DNA from: Carya illinoinensis
Taxonomy: Eukaryota > Streptophyta > Magnoliopsida > Fagales > Juglandaceae
NCBI RefSeq assembly: GCF_018687715.1
Contig: NC_056754.1
Location: 13,538,501 to 13,602,500, forward strand
DNA length: 64,000 nucleotides
Reading direction: 5' to 3'
In this document: positions 22,601-36,689 of the stretch, in pieces
Layout: every line of letters begins with the position of its first letter
How positions within the stretch are numbered: the stretch's first letter is position 1
Program-made: the position numbers and the translations under genes
Notes under the pieces: generated by a model
Seen by the model: the letters and a program-made list of their open reading frames with translations, nothing else
The model's database searches: none
Told to the model about the DNA's origin: nothing

Positions 22601-23260
22601 GTCTTTTTTCCTAGACATGGCCATAATCAAATCACCTCTTGCTTCTCTCAAGATTGCACCCACCCCATACCGAACAAAAAATAATCGCATCAAAATTAAG
22701 CTTCCACGTTCCACATGGGAACACGTTCAATGCAAGATAAATGTTTATATAGACTTTTTGCTTTACGTGGACCAGCTGATAATTCTCAATATAAGCAAAA
22801 CAATTATCAACAATAGCACTCATATTGAGATTCTTTTTTTTTTTCTTTTTTTTTCTCGGCAAGTAAAACATTTCATAGATAAACTAAATAATTACAATGA
22901 TACAAGATTCAGTGAGATGGGAGTCCTTAGCAATTCAACAGTCATCCCAAAACAAGTAAAAACAATACTAAAAATAAGAACAACAAGCAATCTTTAAATT
23001 TCGAAAATTCCACACACCCTAAGAAATAATCAGACCAGTGGTAATGCTTGTCCGCGTTTGCAATAATTCTTGGTCTGATTAAGATATGTACAAAATTAAA
23101 GCCCACTAAAATATAACCTTTTGTACGGATTGTTCTTTGTGTATTTGAACATAGAAAAAATTTATAATGGCACAATATGAATCATAGAACAGTGGTAATG
23201 CTGCTTTTGAACTCTGATTATTAAGTCCTCATAAAGTTCTTAATATTGAGGATGTGATGA
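22601..23260 (-). other. 3' flank of the RGLG gene with a T-run retroposon tail
   Basis: Downstream of the RGLG stop codon. A T-rich run at 22830-22858 followed by CGGCAAGTAAAACATTTC resembles the poly(A) end of a minus-strand LINE/SINE fragment. The RGLG 3' UTR end was not resolved. Confidence 0.35.
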
Positions 23261-26200
23261 TCAGCTATAGACTCTCAGGCGTGTTGTTATCGGATTCCGG
23301 CAGATAGGGCACGATGTTAGGTTCACACTGCAATCCTGGCACATCTTGAGCAAGAAAAAAAAAATAGGATAAATATGAGAGCCAAATGTTGGAAGGCAAG
23401 TCATACTCACATGGCTAAAACTGTGCATTGTTAAATTCACTTTAACAAAGACAAAAGAGAGATTTGACAATGGCCTTGGGTAAAGAAATGTAAAGTCACC
23501 AGCGAGGATCATTCCATTATGCTAATTGTAGGACTAAACACACTACAGAGTTTGATTTTTACAAGATTTTCATGCATATAATAATTTTATATGAAAGGGT
23601 ACAGTATGACTTCTCTTCAGTTTAACAAAGAGGGGAGGGGGTATTATGGACGATTATCTTCTTCTCCATAATCCCTCCCTATACTTTCTTTTTCTGTGAT
23701 TAAGAGAAAATAGTATAAAAGCAACATTTTGTGACTTTCCAATGCTAAGAAACCCAAACAAAAGCTAAAATTAATTTCCATGCCTGGCTAAAAAGAATTT
23801 CAAAAATTTACCACAGGATCAATAATAAATCCCAATAAAAAAGTTTCTAAAAAATTTTCTTAACCTAACTGTATTTTTTAAGAGCCCCACTACTTCCATA
23901 AAACCCTAAAAAAAATCTCAATAGTTTCAGAAAATTTAAGGAAAATCATCAAAATCCAAAATATGACCGGTTTGGTGACACCGAAAATTCCAATAGCAAT
24001 TTTTTTTTTTTTTTAAGTTCCTTTTTTGACAGGAAAGCAAATTCACCTGCTAGACCATACTGCAATATTCATACTACAAAAGAAAACACAATTTGCTTGA
24101 ACTTACCAAATGACCGCATCCAAAAGCCATGTCCTTAGGGTTTGTCAGGCAAATAGGGCAGACCTTGAACAAGAAAACATATTCTCAAACCATTGTGATT
24201 TAAACATGAATGTGAATAAGTAGAATCAGGGGGGGATAGGAATTACCATTTCCACTTGAGCTGCTGTTGCCTCAACTGTTTTAAAGTCTGTCACAGGCGG
24301 GACTGGGACTGATTTGACTGCATTATCATGATAAATCACACCACGTGGGGGCGGAAGAGGTCTTGTACGTGGAGCAGCTCCTGGTTCTCGACTGCAAAGT
24401 TGAATTTCTTGATATTTTAAAAATTGCCTAAATTGGTTAATACTTACTAAAGACTACGAGTCTTGGCCTTACTTGACTAGTCTTTGGGTTGCCCTGAACT
24501 GAAATGGAATTTCCATGAGGGCAGCAAGTGCAAATTCCGCTTCCTTTTTTGATGCTTCTGTGTTTTCAGACATGACTTTTGTGAAGTCGACAAACTGCAT
24601 GGGGGAGTAAAAAATAAAATTGAAATAAAGGTGTCATATTTTTGTCCACAATGAAAAGGAATAATTCAATAGGCAAAATGGAATCCGATATCCATTCTCC
24701 AGAGGGAGTACTATGCATGTGAAAACCTTTTGCGGTGTTAGTTTCAACCAACTGACATGCCAATGAAATGATTTTTCTTCTAAAAGGATACCCAAGTCAG
24801 TAAGTCAGTCATGCTCTAAACCCCAAAAGAGACTATCTCAACCCCAAAAGAGACCATCTCAACCCCAAAGTCTTCATACAGCATGACTGTTTTTTAGTTG
24901 TATCTCCTAGATCTCTTTAACCCAAGTGCAAGGTTCCAAATAGACCATAGATAAAATGCAAAGTAAAACTCATAATGTTTGACTTGAGTAATAATAATAT
25001 TAAATCAAGTTTGAAAAAACTATATACAATATAATTTTCAAAAGAATAGAGCTTTGCTCCTATTAAAAAATCTCTATTCCATATAATTTCAAAGAATGAA
25101 TCTTTGTTCCTATGGAATCATATCATCAACCATCCCACTATATTATTATTAAATGACAACTACTGTTATAAAACCACATTATGCACTCATTTGTGTTATC
25201 ATCAAATAAAAATTAAATAATATATCATTAAGTTAAACTTGTAAAATATATATTAATATATCCGATAAAATGCCTAAAAATAAATTATTAAACAAAAGTT
25301 AGTTTATTTAATTGGATTACTAATTATTATTAAAATTTAGTTTTCCTAATATAGAAATAAAGGATAGTAAGGGATAGAAGATTTAATTGTTCAAATGAGT
25401 GTTTGGACACTGCTTCTTTCTATGTATGGGTCATGAACTACCATATATAACCAAAAGATAAAAGAAAAAAAAAAATAAATTCAGTGAAGCCACTCAGATT
25501 TTGCTCTCTCTTTTCAACATATTAGCAAGTACTTGAAGGAATTAATGAAGACATGGAGAAGAATTTCACCAAAAAAAGGTAAAAAAACTTTAAAAAAAGA
25601 ATCTTTTGGCCCAGGTATTGGCCAAAATATCTCAATCCTTATATAAGAGCATCTATGGGCTCAATATTTTGCATATTGTGGACATATCACTGAATTTCTT
25701 TACCGTGAACCTCAAAACTTCCACTGATTTCTAACAATCCCAAATACCAGGTTCAATCCCACTTGACTGCCTACATAACCTCTCTTTATTAGAGAGACTA
25801 GAGTAAAAACTTTGTAAATCTGAAGTAGCAAATTGATAAGCTCCTTGCCAAACAGACAACAAAACAAACCAGTGAATTAGGCATAGCCAAAAACATCTCA
25901 AATAAGTAAATAAAGGGCAGGCCTCTCTTGGAGCCTTAAAGCATAAGAGTAGACCAAATCTAAGTCTCACCATCCTCGTAAACATGTGACACAAGCCAAT
26001 GTAAGTGTCTTCTTCACATCATAAAATTCTCATATAACACAACTTAAAACCGCAGTCCAAACCACCTTGCAAGGAGCAGCACAGGCAAATACTCTCCCAA
26101 GCGAATATACCATCTGTAGTTGCTCAAAATGCCTTACAAAAAGATCTAAACTGAATCTCCTTACTTTTAGAGAGTCCCAACAAATAATATCCTTGTGAGG

Positions 26201-29200
26201 ATCAAAACCGACAACAATGTAAAGAGTTCAAAAGACAACATCCACTGAGTGTACCCACCAACTTAACTAAAAAGGAGGGCTCCAACATGCAGCAGAACGA
26301 TCCGACAAGTCTGAACAAGGACTTAGCAACAATTTCAAGACCAGCGACCAATTTTATAGTTAACTTTGAGCATGCATGTTGTCTTTGATGAGTTTACTTT
26401 TCAACCTTTTCATAGTCAAAGCTTACACAAGATGAAGGCAGGAAAAGAAGGACAGGTAAGGAACCATGCTTCATTGGTTAAACAAATTCACTATATATCC
26501 AAGTATCTAACCACCCATCACAATTCAATCCTTTGGTCAGAGCTGACCTAGTTGCAAAGTTGTGGAAACATAGAAACACTGTCGGAGTAAAGATACAAAT
26601 AAGGAAAGCAAAAATCAACATGTAATCGTACATTTACCAAATACCTGGAAATTGTCAAATGAGCGCTGAGGAATGTTATCATCGAATTGCTTCATTGCAT
26701 CCCAGGGTCCGTCCCCAACTCCAACCAAAATAATTGAGAGAGGATATTGGCTGTTTATGAGAATTCCACTTTAAACAAGAACAACACAACATAACAAATC
26801 AAAATACAAATGGAATTGCCTTACCTAGCAGCAACTATGGATTCTACAGTAGCTTTTTCTTGTGGACTGAACCTTCCAGGTGGTGTATCAGGACTTCTGG
26901 TCACCTATGTAAAATCCCAGACCGTAAGCAAATTAAAAGAAGAAAAAAGAACCTCAGATAAGAATAAATAACACACGGGATAAAAACATGTTTCACAGAC
27001 CTGTCCATCTGCAACAATGACTAGAACATGATATTGCCCATTGGTTCTCTCCACAATGTCAATTGCTGCATCAATTATTGGGGCAAATGAGGTTGGACCT
27101 ACAAACAAGAGCAAGGGAAACTATCATAATCAGAGATAGGAAACTCCACCCCCCCCCCCCCCCCCCCCCCCCCCTTCTCTCCTCTTCAAATGAGGTCTGC
27201 ATGTTTCAGAGGTCTGCATTATCTTGAAACATTTTAATTTTATTCAAGCCCTACTTTTGATTCACACATGTACGTCTCAATCGAGAACATTCAAATTAAA
27301 CTTGTGTTGCTAAAGGGCTACACCTCTTCCCCTTATAAGTACGTCATGGAAGACGAGGTCACTGATTCAAGGATCACTGGGTGTGTGTTACGTACTGATT
27401 AAAGCAATGAAAATGTAAAGCTAAAATGTGTTGGAATTTGCTTAATATCAATGTTGCCTATAAGTAATATGAGGGAGTAAAAGGGAGATTTGTTTGTAGA
27501 GGAAGGCAGAAAATTTACCAAGAAAGTACTTTTCTTGATTACGAAAAGGAAAAAAAAAAACTTGATCCTGGAAAATACTTTTTTTTGATGAATGCATTCA
27601 TTATCGATCAAGTTTTTCGGCATCATTCCTTTAGTATTACAAAGTTCCTGAATTCTCAATAAGGAATCATCCATCTCTCACCATCAAAACTACTTCTGCA
27701 TGAGGTGTTTTGTATTAGCACCCAGAAAGACCGAAAATTAAGATGTGAAAGAAAACATCCATTCAGCAGACTAGATGAGAGGAAGATATGCATGAACAAA
27801 ACTTCATTGGCTGATAGGCAAAAGAAAATATGAATAAGAAGTCAGAAGGGAAAGCTCCTTAAAAAAAACCTGCCAGCTTTAAGTGTGGAACAATCTGTCT
27901 ATAACGTGCAAGAGCTTCCTCAAAACCATTGCACTGTCGATGATCAGGATAAAAGCTGAACACATGTCTATCATGTGTTGTTGCTTAAAAAAAAAAGAGA
28001 GAGATAGAGACAAAATCAGAACAACTTGTCCATGGAGAAATATCTTTACATCTTCTACTAAGAGCAGAGATAAATAGATACTAACCATCGCCAAACCCAA
28101 AACAAGGTATCAAATTATCTTCATCGAAAGGAGACAAAGTGCGGCCAATTATAGAGATTGCTTGCTCGTAGGGATTAGGTGTGCTGCCGATTGCATGAAG
28201 GCTTTTCCTGCTGAATGAATACTTGCCTGCGATCATTGAATGTGACTTTTACATTGACTTAAAAAATTAACAGTACATTTAACATTTAAAAAAAAAAAAA
28301 AAAAAAGAATCACCTGTCCACTCATTGCTCTTTGTGAAGTCAATACCAAGTATCAAATTTGATGATTCAAGGCCAGCTTCTCTTAATGAAGAGATAACCT
28401 GAAAATTTGGGTGCCACACCACATTATTGTGCCATTCCACTAGGGCATAATAATAGTATGATTATTGACATGTACAAAACCCATCTCCAGGCTAGCTATT
28501 TGGGAAAAAAAAAATGAGCAAGTGCTTTTTTTATAAAGAAAATTGCTCTACTCTTAATTTTCAAATTACTATATTATATCTTTTTCTCAGGTAGAATGAT
28601 TTCTGCTTAAAATATATGGAGCTATTTTTCTTATAAGACAGTGGAATTGCAAATATAAAGGTAGAATAACTTTTGAATTTTCTTCTGCCACCAAAGCCTA
28701 TGAAACTAGAAATTTTTTTTGATAAGCCCTATGAGACTAGAAAATAATAATAAGAAAAACAGCAACCCAAACATTTTTTTTTTTTATGAGTAAAAATATT
28801 ATATATATCAATAGGAGAAACCAAATACACTGGACGTATACAAGAAAACACCTAGCCCATACTAGAGAGCTCCTAATGCCCCCAAAAAGCCCGTGAAACA
28901 CTAACCAAAATATACCAAGCCCGAATTGGAATGGAACACACCTCCCCAACCCCAGCCCCATGTTTCCCGTACAACCATTTACCCAAAATACACCAATTCC
29001 ACCTATTTAGCCACTGATATAGAGGACTGAAGAACTCAAGAAAGTGTGTAGGAGGACTAACATACTTAAACCAAGTGTTAAACTTATTTAGACTTGTATC
29101 CTCTAGCATTAAGAGCATACATTATTTTTTAAGGCTCAATCACATTATTAGTTATTTGTTGCAATCTTATAAATTGACTGGCATATTCATCATTTGGTGA

Positions 29201-30458
29201 AGGAGGATATACAAGAAATCAAGGATATGTCATGCTGATAAAGACTTACAGCTGAAAAGAGCAACTGCGTCATCAATATTATTTTTAAATTCCAGTTATT
29301 TAGACACATGGATTACATCTCCTCAGACCAGACGAGTTGTTTTGCACAATTCAAGAGATTGCCCATTGTACACTTGTTTTTAGTTAAAACTGGGATTGGG
29401 TCACTTGGTCTAGGTTTATTGCTTAAGTCGGGACAGGTTCCAGACACTTGAAAAACAAGGAGCAATCTGGGTTTGATTAATTTAACCTGAAACAAGCTGA
29501 TTCTGTAAAAAAAACAAAAAACAATGAAAAAAAGAAAGTTACATTCCATAGGGTAATGCTTTGGTGGTAATGCTTGTTTGGTTGTCAGCTTAGATTTGTA
29601 ATAGCCTCTTTGCGAATGACTACATGCATCTTCAAGATTTTGTTGAGAAAAAGGAAAGAGAAATGTAGGTAGATTGGGACCAAAAAGTGAAGAAATTGAT
29701 AGCAGAAAGGAGAGAGGGAAAGAGGGAGTAACATGGGATTCGAGTCAGTTAAGAAAGTGGTTATGATCATTTTGTTTGACAACCAAGTTACATTAGTCTT
29801 AGTGTTGGGCCTTGTTAACAAAAGAAGGTGTACTTTTCAAGACATTCCCTGCAGACATACGATGTAAAACTCTTGCAGGATTTGCTTTATTAGTAATAGA
29901 GAAATGAAGAAAATAAGAACTTTATTAGTAGTACATATAGAAGAAAATAAGAACCAAACAATTTCAAAATATTTTTTTCATCTAACTGGATAGTCAATAT
30001 CAATGATCCTGCGGAGTTGACTGTTGTTGTTTCAGATGGTTGCCCTGCTTCTACAATGATACTAGTTATCTTATTTGAATTGTATGATGCTCTATGCTGT
30101 TCAATAAGTAAAGTGGCACCTTATATGTTTGTCATAAAAAAGAAAAGCACTCTGATACTAATGAACTAACACCCGCAAAAAAATTGGTAGTCAATAACAT
30201 CACAAATCCATCAACAAGTCAAGTAACAGTGTAGACCTGCTCTAAAGAGTTGAAATTATCAGCTATGTGTGTAGGGTGCTGCTTATGTCGATCGACAGTA
30301 TCCACTGAACTTCCCACGTGAGGTGGATGATGCTGAAAGTCATTGCGAGGATCATAATGTGGTTGATTGTAAGTATTCATTGAACTTCCTACAAAAGAAG
30401 GTGGATGCTGCTGATATTCATCATGAGAATCATCATATGTTGATTCCCCATTTCCCAT
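23261..30458 (-). CDS. RGLG: RGLG-type E3 ubiquitin ligase (copine/vWA domain + RING finger)
   Basis: Eleven coding exons, minus strand: 30458-30237, 28398-28314, 28226-28086, 27983-27870, 27098-27001, 26904-26825, 26750-26645, 24594-24473, 24391-24247, 24163-24107, 23344-23261. All borders are GT-AG and the phases join, giving 1254 nt, 417 residues. MGNGES at the start fits N-myristoylation, so membrane anchoring is expected. The copine-type vWA domain (about 65-325) has the metal site DFTKSN, GPTS and VADGQ. The C-terminal RING (about 372-410) reads CPIC, CGHLMC, C, CPIC, with all eight zinc ligands. It ends ITTRLRVYS, as in the family. Arabidopsis RGLGs attach ubiquitin chains in hormone and stress signalling; this specific role is inferred. 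A 5' UTR exon probably ends at 31466. Confidence 0.93.
24595..26644 (-). other. RGLG intron 7 (2.05 kb)
   Basis: Large intron between the vWA exons and the linker exon. Contains AT-rich sequence and a block at 25725-26350 of higher complexity that looks inserted, but no domain was recognised. AACCCCAAAAGAGAC-type words repeat in tandem near 24815-24870. Confidence 0.45.
27149..27174. repeat. Homopolymer C26 (G26 on the transcribed strand) in RGLG intron 4
   Basis: 26 consecutive C on the plus strand, ending about 48 bases upstream (in transcript direction) of the exon 5 acceptor at 27099-27101. Confidence 0.95.
28399..30236 (-). other. RGLG intron 1 (1.84 kb) with retroposon fragment
   Basis: At 28770-29120 a T run followed by ATGAGTAAAAATATTATAT and a GC-richer body resembles the 3' end of a minus-strand LINE or SINE. 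The body can be read only in short broken frames. The remaining intron shows nothing coding. Confidence 0.4.
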
Positions 30459-31466
30459 ATCTGGATATCACCGACCTATATCAAGAACAGTATTACCTTA
30501 ATACAACAAGGCAGATGGGTTTCTTCTGAATAAGGTTATAAAATACATAAAGTACATTAAAGTAAAGAAACTAGCATTAGAAGTGCAACGAACAGCATTT
30601 TCCAACAAATTATGGAGCATCTGCTGTGAATTTTTTTTGTCGGGAACGATATATATAAGCATATGTATTTTCTCAAAGATCACAGCCTTGCATGCTTTAT
30701 TGTATTCCTGGTAACCGATACTAGAAAGTAATGCATATCAGCAACCTTGATAGTATTGAGAGTTATTAAAATTCTCAGGGCAATAAGTAAGGATAAGACT
30801 TACTAGACCCTACGCAAAATTCGAAGTTGTGGCCCAAATTAAGATACCTTAACCAAGCCGGTAAGACTAGACCCTGCACCACTGAGGTGATAAACTTAGC
30901 GTAGCTCAAAGGGCTGATCAGATATGAATAGTTTCTACTTCCAGGAGATAACCTCTAAATTCTTAAACAGAAATGTAAGTTGATTCCCAACCATTAACTA
31001 TTGAAAGTTAGCATTATTTATATCATCCGATTTCTCCCATCAGTTAAGCGCAGCCACGTAAAAAAATAAAGTCAACACTCAAGATTTTTATACCATTCAA
31101 TCGAATTCTTCATGAACAGAGGGAGCATTATGCTGATAGAATGATCCAGTTTCCAGCAAACAACTATTCTAACAAATCCTTGGTTTCACATGGTGATCGA
31201 TGACCAGTTTTCTCCAAACCCGTAACTCATAATTGTAATATCTTATCAAAATGTTGTCAGTTTTCCCAGAAAGCAGATAAACTTATACATAACATCGAAC
31301 TCAAGGTACCCACAATTTACAAATTAGAACGCACGTCACAAAAGATTTGACAAGCCCAGCTTCAATTGCAAAAAATTGCAATCAAACTAACAATACTTCA
31401 AAACAAGAACTTGAATTCCAAAAGGTACAAAGTTTAAAGAGAAACAGAGAGAGCGAGAATCATACC

Positions 31467-31570
31467 TGTAACAATATGGAGAGAGCGCAAGACGAAAGAA
31501 GATTCAAAATTGATTCTAGAGTTTCGTAAACACAGCTTTGCTTATTCCTCTTCCAAAAGGGTGACTTTTA
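31467..31570 (-). promoter_or_regulatory. Probable RGLG 5' UTR exon and upstream region
   Basis: On the minus strand TTACAG at about 31466 is followed by GTATGATTC, a good donor after a purine/pyrimidine-mixed leader without ATG-initiated long frame. Inferred as a non-coding first exon by analogy with the gene structure; no transcript evidence. Confidence 0.4.
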
Positions 31571-33010
31571 AGGGTGGACGTTTTGGGATTGGACGATAAG
31601 TCGCTGGCTTTTCCATCCACCTCTCGGTCTAGTCTTTTTTTATTGTAGTTTTTAATCTATTCATTCCTTTGCTTCTGGTTTAGTCGTCTTTTGCGTGCAC
31701 ATGTTGACTTTCTCAACTTTGTACAGCTCGGTCCAAACTCTCGCTTCTACGTGAAAAACTACTTACGACTTTTACGTGGGCTCATGCTGATAACTTTGCC
31801 GTTGCCGTCGCCGTCGCCGTGTCATTTACCGTTGATCGAGATTTATTATTGAAAAGTGCAATATTGATTACACTTGCATTGATTAAATTATATTGAGTCT
31901 CGCAAAAAAATAAGTAAGTATGGTATAATTATTTAAAAAAAAAATAAGATTTATTATTAAAATATTAATTTTATTTTTATATAAATCTTATATTTATTTA
32001 TTTATTTTTAAATACTTATGTGAACTGTACTTATATATTTACAATTGTAAGTATCACTTCTCCATAAAAAATAATAGGTTGGCACACTCAACTTGTAATA
32101 CCTTATTTCTATTCCTTTATATTCATATTATATTTTTAATAATTTTAATTGGTTTAATTTCGACTAGATTAGACTAGAACCAGACATTAGAAGAAAATTC
32201 ACGGTGACATAATCGTTGGATCGCTCAAATTCTTCCGGATGGCATATTTCCATAACAAAAAGTGTAGCTAAAATCAATCTAAATTAAGTATATTAATTAT
32301 TTTTTTAATATCTCAAACTCTTAATGAGAAAAAAAATAATGGGGCATTACATTTTTCATTCTAAATTATTATCTATTTAATTTTTGTTATATGAATCCCA
32401 AATGATAAATAAGTTATAACATCCACCTTAAGTTATAAAAAAAAGTTATTACATATTCACTTTTAAGATTCGACTGTTTACTTTTTTAAAAAAATAAGAG
32501 TCGACCGTTAAGATTGTGTCGCGCGATTTATTTTGCCAATTGTTAAGACTTTTGTAGAGGATGCATTGTAAAATGTTTTTGAATTTTGGGATGCACATAG
32601 GCTCATAGCAAGAGGATTAATGACAATTCATCAGTACTTAATTGCTGTGATAGTATATATATATTTTTTTCAAATTTAACATTTATCATAGCGTAACTAA
32701 GAATATATATATAATATTTGTAAATAATTATGTTATGTACAGTTATTTTTATATATTTTATTAATGTGATTAAATTCAGTATTTATTTTATATTAAAAAA
32801 TAATTTAACTAATTATATTAATAAGATATATAAAAAATTATATAAAAGTAATTATATATAAAAATTTTTAATTTGTGTAAAGAATTATTATAACTCGAAT
32901 GATAAGGAACTCGTATAGTCCTACTCTTTCCAATGAAAGAACTAGGCCAGACAATGGACAAAAAAGGGCCGCCCTCGTTAAATGATTTCATATTTGATAG
33001 GCCGGTGCCA
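31571..33010. other. AT-rich intergenic spacer
   Basis: No gene seen. A short GCCGTC/GCCGTT repeat lies at about 31798-31820. The rest is long A/T tracts and probable MITE debris. Confidence 0.5.
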
Positions 33011-33019
33011 TTTTCAAGA

Positions 33020-33191
33020 AGAAAAAATATAGTTGCAAGTATAGTTGTGCACTAATCTGTACATCAATATGATGTGATTAGTCAAAAAATAGATTTTATT
33101 AAAAACAGTGTTAATTTAAATTTTAAGTATGAATAAATTAGTATTGGTATACAGATTAGTGCGTAACTGTATTTGTATGTAGCAAAACTCT
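33020..33191. mobile_element. MITE with inverted ends
   Basis: Left end GTATAGTTGTGCACTAATCT and right end AGATTAGTGCGTAACTGTAT are inverted repeats with few mismatches over about 29 bp. A related copy starts at about 63945, and a related terminus (GAGTTTTGCTACA) lies at 33309. Confidence 0.7.
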
Positions 33192-33984
33192 TTCGAGAAA
33201 AGCCTTAAGTTTTCCCGGTACAAGTCACGGGCCTAATCCAGGCCCATTAAAAAAGAGCTCAGGCCATGCATAAATTAATGACATAAAGTATGTTGACAAT
33301 ATATACCGCAAGAGTTTTGCTACACATAAAACTATACACTACACATCAATTTTTTCTTTTTAAATTTTCTTTTGGTTTATTATTTTTGAAATTAATTTAA
33401 TCCTTTTACTCCTTATTCATATACTAAACATTAATTGGTAAAGAAAAAAAAAATGGTGTTTGAAGTGTGGGCTTATATTTAGAATTTTTCATACCTAAAA
33501 TGATTTAATCTCAATAAATGATATCAGAGCTAGAATTGTTAATATAACTGTATGACTCGTTGTTATTATAGAGAGAGAGAGAGAGAGCTTAGAATGCGTT
33601 AAAGCTTGATTTATCGATGGTTTCAATCTCACACATACGTACAAATTACCATGATCATCCTTATAATTCATTGATCGATCATAATCTATGGATTGAGATA
33701 TTATTAAAGAGCTCATTAATGGTGATGCTACCGCTAGAGATTCGATGTTGCACAGATGATCGAGTTTGTTCGTGAAAGTGATACCATATATATATATATA
33801 GCAAATTATAATTAACATAGAAGTTCAGAGTTTCTATTTTTAGATTCTAAACTGGATCGAATTTCCGTTCACAAATTATTGATTTGAATTTTAGATATTG
33901 GCATTAATGAAGCTTTCATACCATGTCGAATTGTGCGAAAAATGATGTCATGACAGTCTATATATATATATAGAGAGAGAGAGA

Positions 33985-34095
<111 letters not shown>

Positions 34096-36314
34096 CATGT
34101 TAACATCGTTAATATTTTAGTGCTCATGAATTAATATGTTAATTATCATGCAAAATAGTAATGGAGTAATGCTATATATATATACTACAAAAAAAAATGA
34201 TAATTTGTAATGGATTATATGAGACAAAAATGACTATTTGGGTTAAAAACACTCATTTTAACAAAAAATATATAGTAATTTTCATAGGAAATAATTGTCC
34301 ACAATTGAACAGTTTTAATTCTTGTAATATATATGTACTTATAATTTTATGTACAAGGCTATTTTTTTAATTCTTTTTAGAATTAAAATTTTTAATTTTA
34401 AATCTCATAATTTTAAACTTTAATAAGAATAATTAATTTCATATGTTAAGTATTATGCAAAACAGTGATGATCATGAGCTTTCATCGAAAATCATTGCGA
34501 TCTTTATTAATTATTGGTAGTTAAAATAGTATATATACGCATGCATGCATGCATGGAGTATCGCGAAGAATGATGAATTAGCATGCATTTAATGTTGATC
34601 TATTATGACAACGTTGTTTAATTTGAAAACTTTGAGATTGATATGTTTTTACTTTTTGGTGACAAACTAATTAACGAATTTGAGAGTGTTGAGAAGAAGG
34701 CTTCATCGATCTGCATGAAATACTTCCAAAACATTGTGATCATCACGTGTCCACGACCGCGACATTTCTGTCATCAATATATATATAGAGAGAGAGAGAG
34801 AAAGAGACAGATGCCCTCAATCGATTGGCTGAGGCCCACCTCTCAATCGTATTGACATGCATGGCACATGTCCTTTCACCATTTTCATGCTCAATCAGTG
34901 GGAACAGTTGGACTATACCTAGGTCGAAGGTGAAATTTACACCAAATGCTTGATCACGGGATTAATGTGTGATCTTGTTTGGAAAAATAATCTTATCAAT
35001 CCCACATGGTCTCTCTCTCTCTCTCTCGATCTCTCTCTCCGCAGCTTGTTCGATTGGACGTAGTAGCCTCACCTTGGAAACCACAAATTAATGGTGGATG
35101 TTGCGAGTATAAGTTTAAACTTTCTAGATCTGAGTTTAAACTCTAATTCTATACTTTATATATCTTAATTAAAAAAAATTCCAAGTATTAATGGACCGAT
35201 CTTTACTTATATATACCCAACTTTTCAAGAGATTTTGGGAACATTGGCAGGCCACAACAGCATTGAACTCTCTTATTTTCTTTTCTTCTCTTTTATTCAA
35301 ACTTAGAAAGCTTGGATTATTGCAAACTAAGTGATAACAAAAATAAAGATTCAAATATTACAACCACACGACTTGGACAAACTCATCAAAATTTGCATAT
35401 AAGATGCTAGCTATATATATAGTTACATGGTGATAGCTAACAAATCCATAAATATATATATATATATATATATATTTATATTTTGCTTATATATATATAC
35501 GTATATAGGAGAAATGATATATATAAATTTCAAATCCATAAACGCAAGCCTTTTATTAAAAAAAAGAAAAAAAAAAAGAAAACTCCACCCTGGAAAAGTG
35601 GGAAAAACTCACTTTTTATTGATGGGGCCCACATTTTTACAAAAAAACTTGTACAAGGCAGCTTCATGTACAACTGCATTACTTTATATATATAATACCC
35701 TATATGCATATATAAGATTAATAGTACTGATAGCTGCTGCGCTCAATATAGACTATATTCTTAATTTACCCATGATATATTTAACATGCATGATCATGAT
35801 ATTGATCAACGGTATGCTAGCTTTACCAAAATATTCTTCCTCGTGCATCATCTAGTAATGCATGCAGTGTTATTCCTTGATTGGCAGCTTGCACATATGC
35901 AAATTAACTGGCCTCGATCGATCGTTTTCCTCTTCGTATTTTCGATTCATGATAATGTTCACATAAATTAAGATATTATATATGGCGAGTGCCGAGTAGT
36001 ACTAGTACTGATCTATATATTATGCAGAAAACAACTATTTACTAAAGTCACAATAATCGATACATCCCATGAATATTTTGATCAGCTTAATTACAACTAT
36101 AAGATATTACGTACTAACAATGATCTTATCCATAATAATAATAGGAAACAATGTTAATGTTGCTTTTCTCTGTATTTATCAAGCGGCATCTACGATCTAG
36201 CTCATTGTCGTTGTTATCTCGGTGCTCGGTGGACCATTGTCATTTCATACGTTTAATGTAAGGGGGAAATAGATACAGATTTGTGACTTTTGTCTTGGGT
36301 TAATTGTATGGCGA

Positions 36315-36333
36315 GGGGGGGGGGGGGGGGGGG
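36315..36333. repeat. Homopolymer G19
   Basis: 19 consecutive G in otherwise AT-rich spacer. Confidence 0.95.
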
Positions 36334-36639
36334 AAACAAAACATTGAAATTTGGAAATTGATTCCAAAAAAATTAATTCGATAACCTTGTCTTACTGACA
36401 TTCGAGAGAGTGTATGTACGTAGTACAAATAGGCAATGGTGCTATAAGTGGTAAGAGAGATGATAAATGATCCACGACTATACCATATATATATGGAATA
36501 TAATATTTCATTAAGGACAATGATTTGTGCAAGCTTATGGCATTCAAGTTTAATACAAGTATTTTGATAAGAAGCAGCATGCATGCATTTATCTTAAAAA
36601 ACAAAAATAAACACACAATTAATTGATATGAGTACTTCA

Positions 36640-36641
<2 letters not shown>

Positions 36642-36675
<34 letters not shown>
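36642..36675. repeat. (AT)n microsatellite
   Basis: About 17 AT repeats immediately left of the DNA element that begins at 36690. Confidence 0.95.
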
Positions 36676-36678
<3 letters not shown>

Positions 36679-36689
36679 CATACGTTAGC

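Noticed and set aside
22801..22870. T-run as a transcription terminator
   Set aside because: No Pol III gene precedes it; better explained as the poly(A) tail of a reverse-strand retroposon.
25725..25765. GGTTCAATCCC as a tRNA B box
   Set aside because: No A box, cloverleaf or anticodon stem could be formed nearby.
35427..35855. 142-codon frame
   Set aside because: Begins in (AT)n microsatellite (IYIYIYI) and has a poly-lysine A-run; low complexity, no domain.
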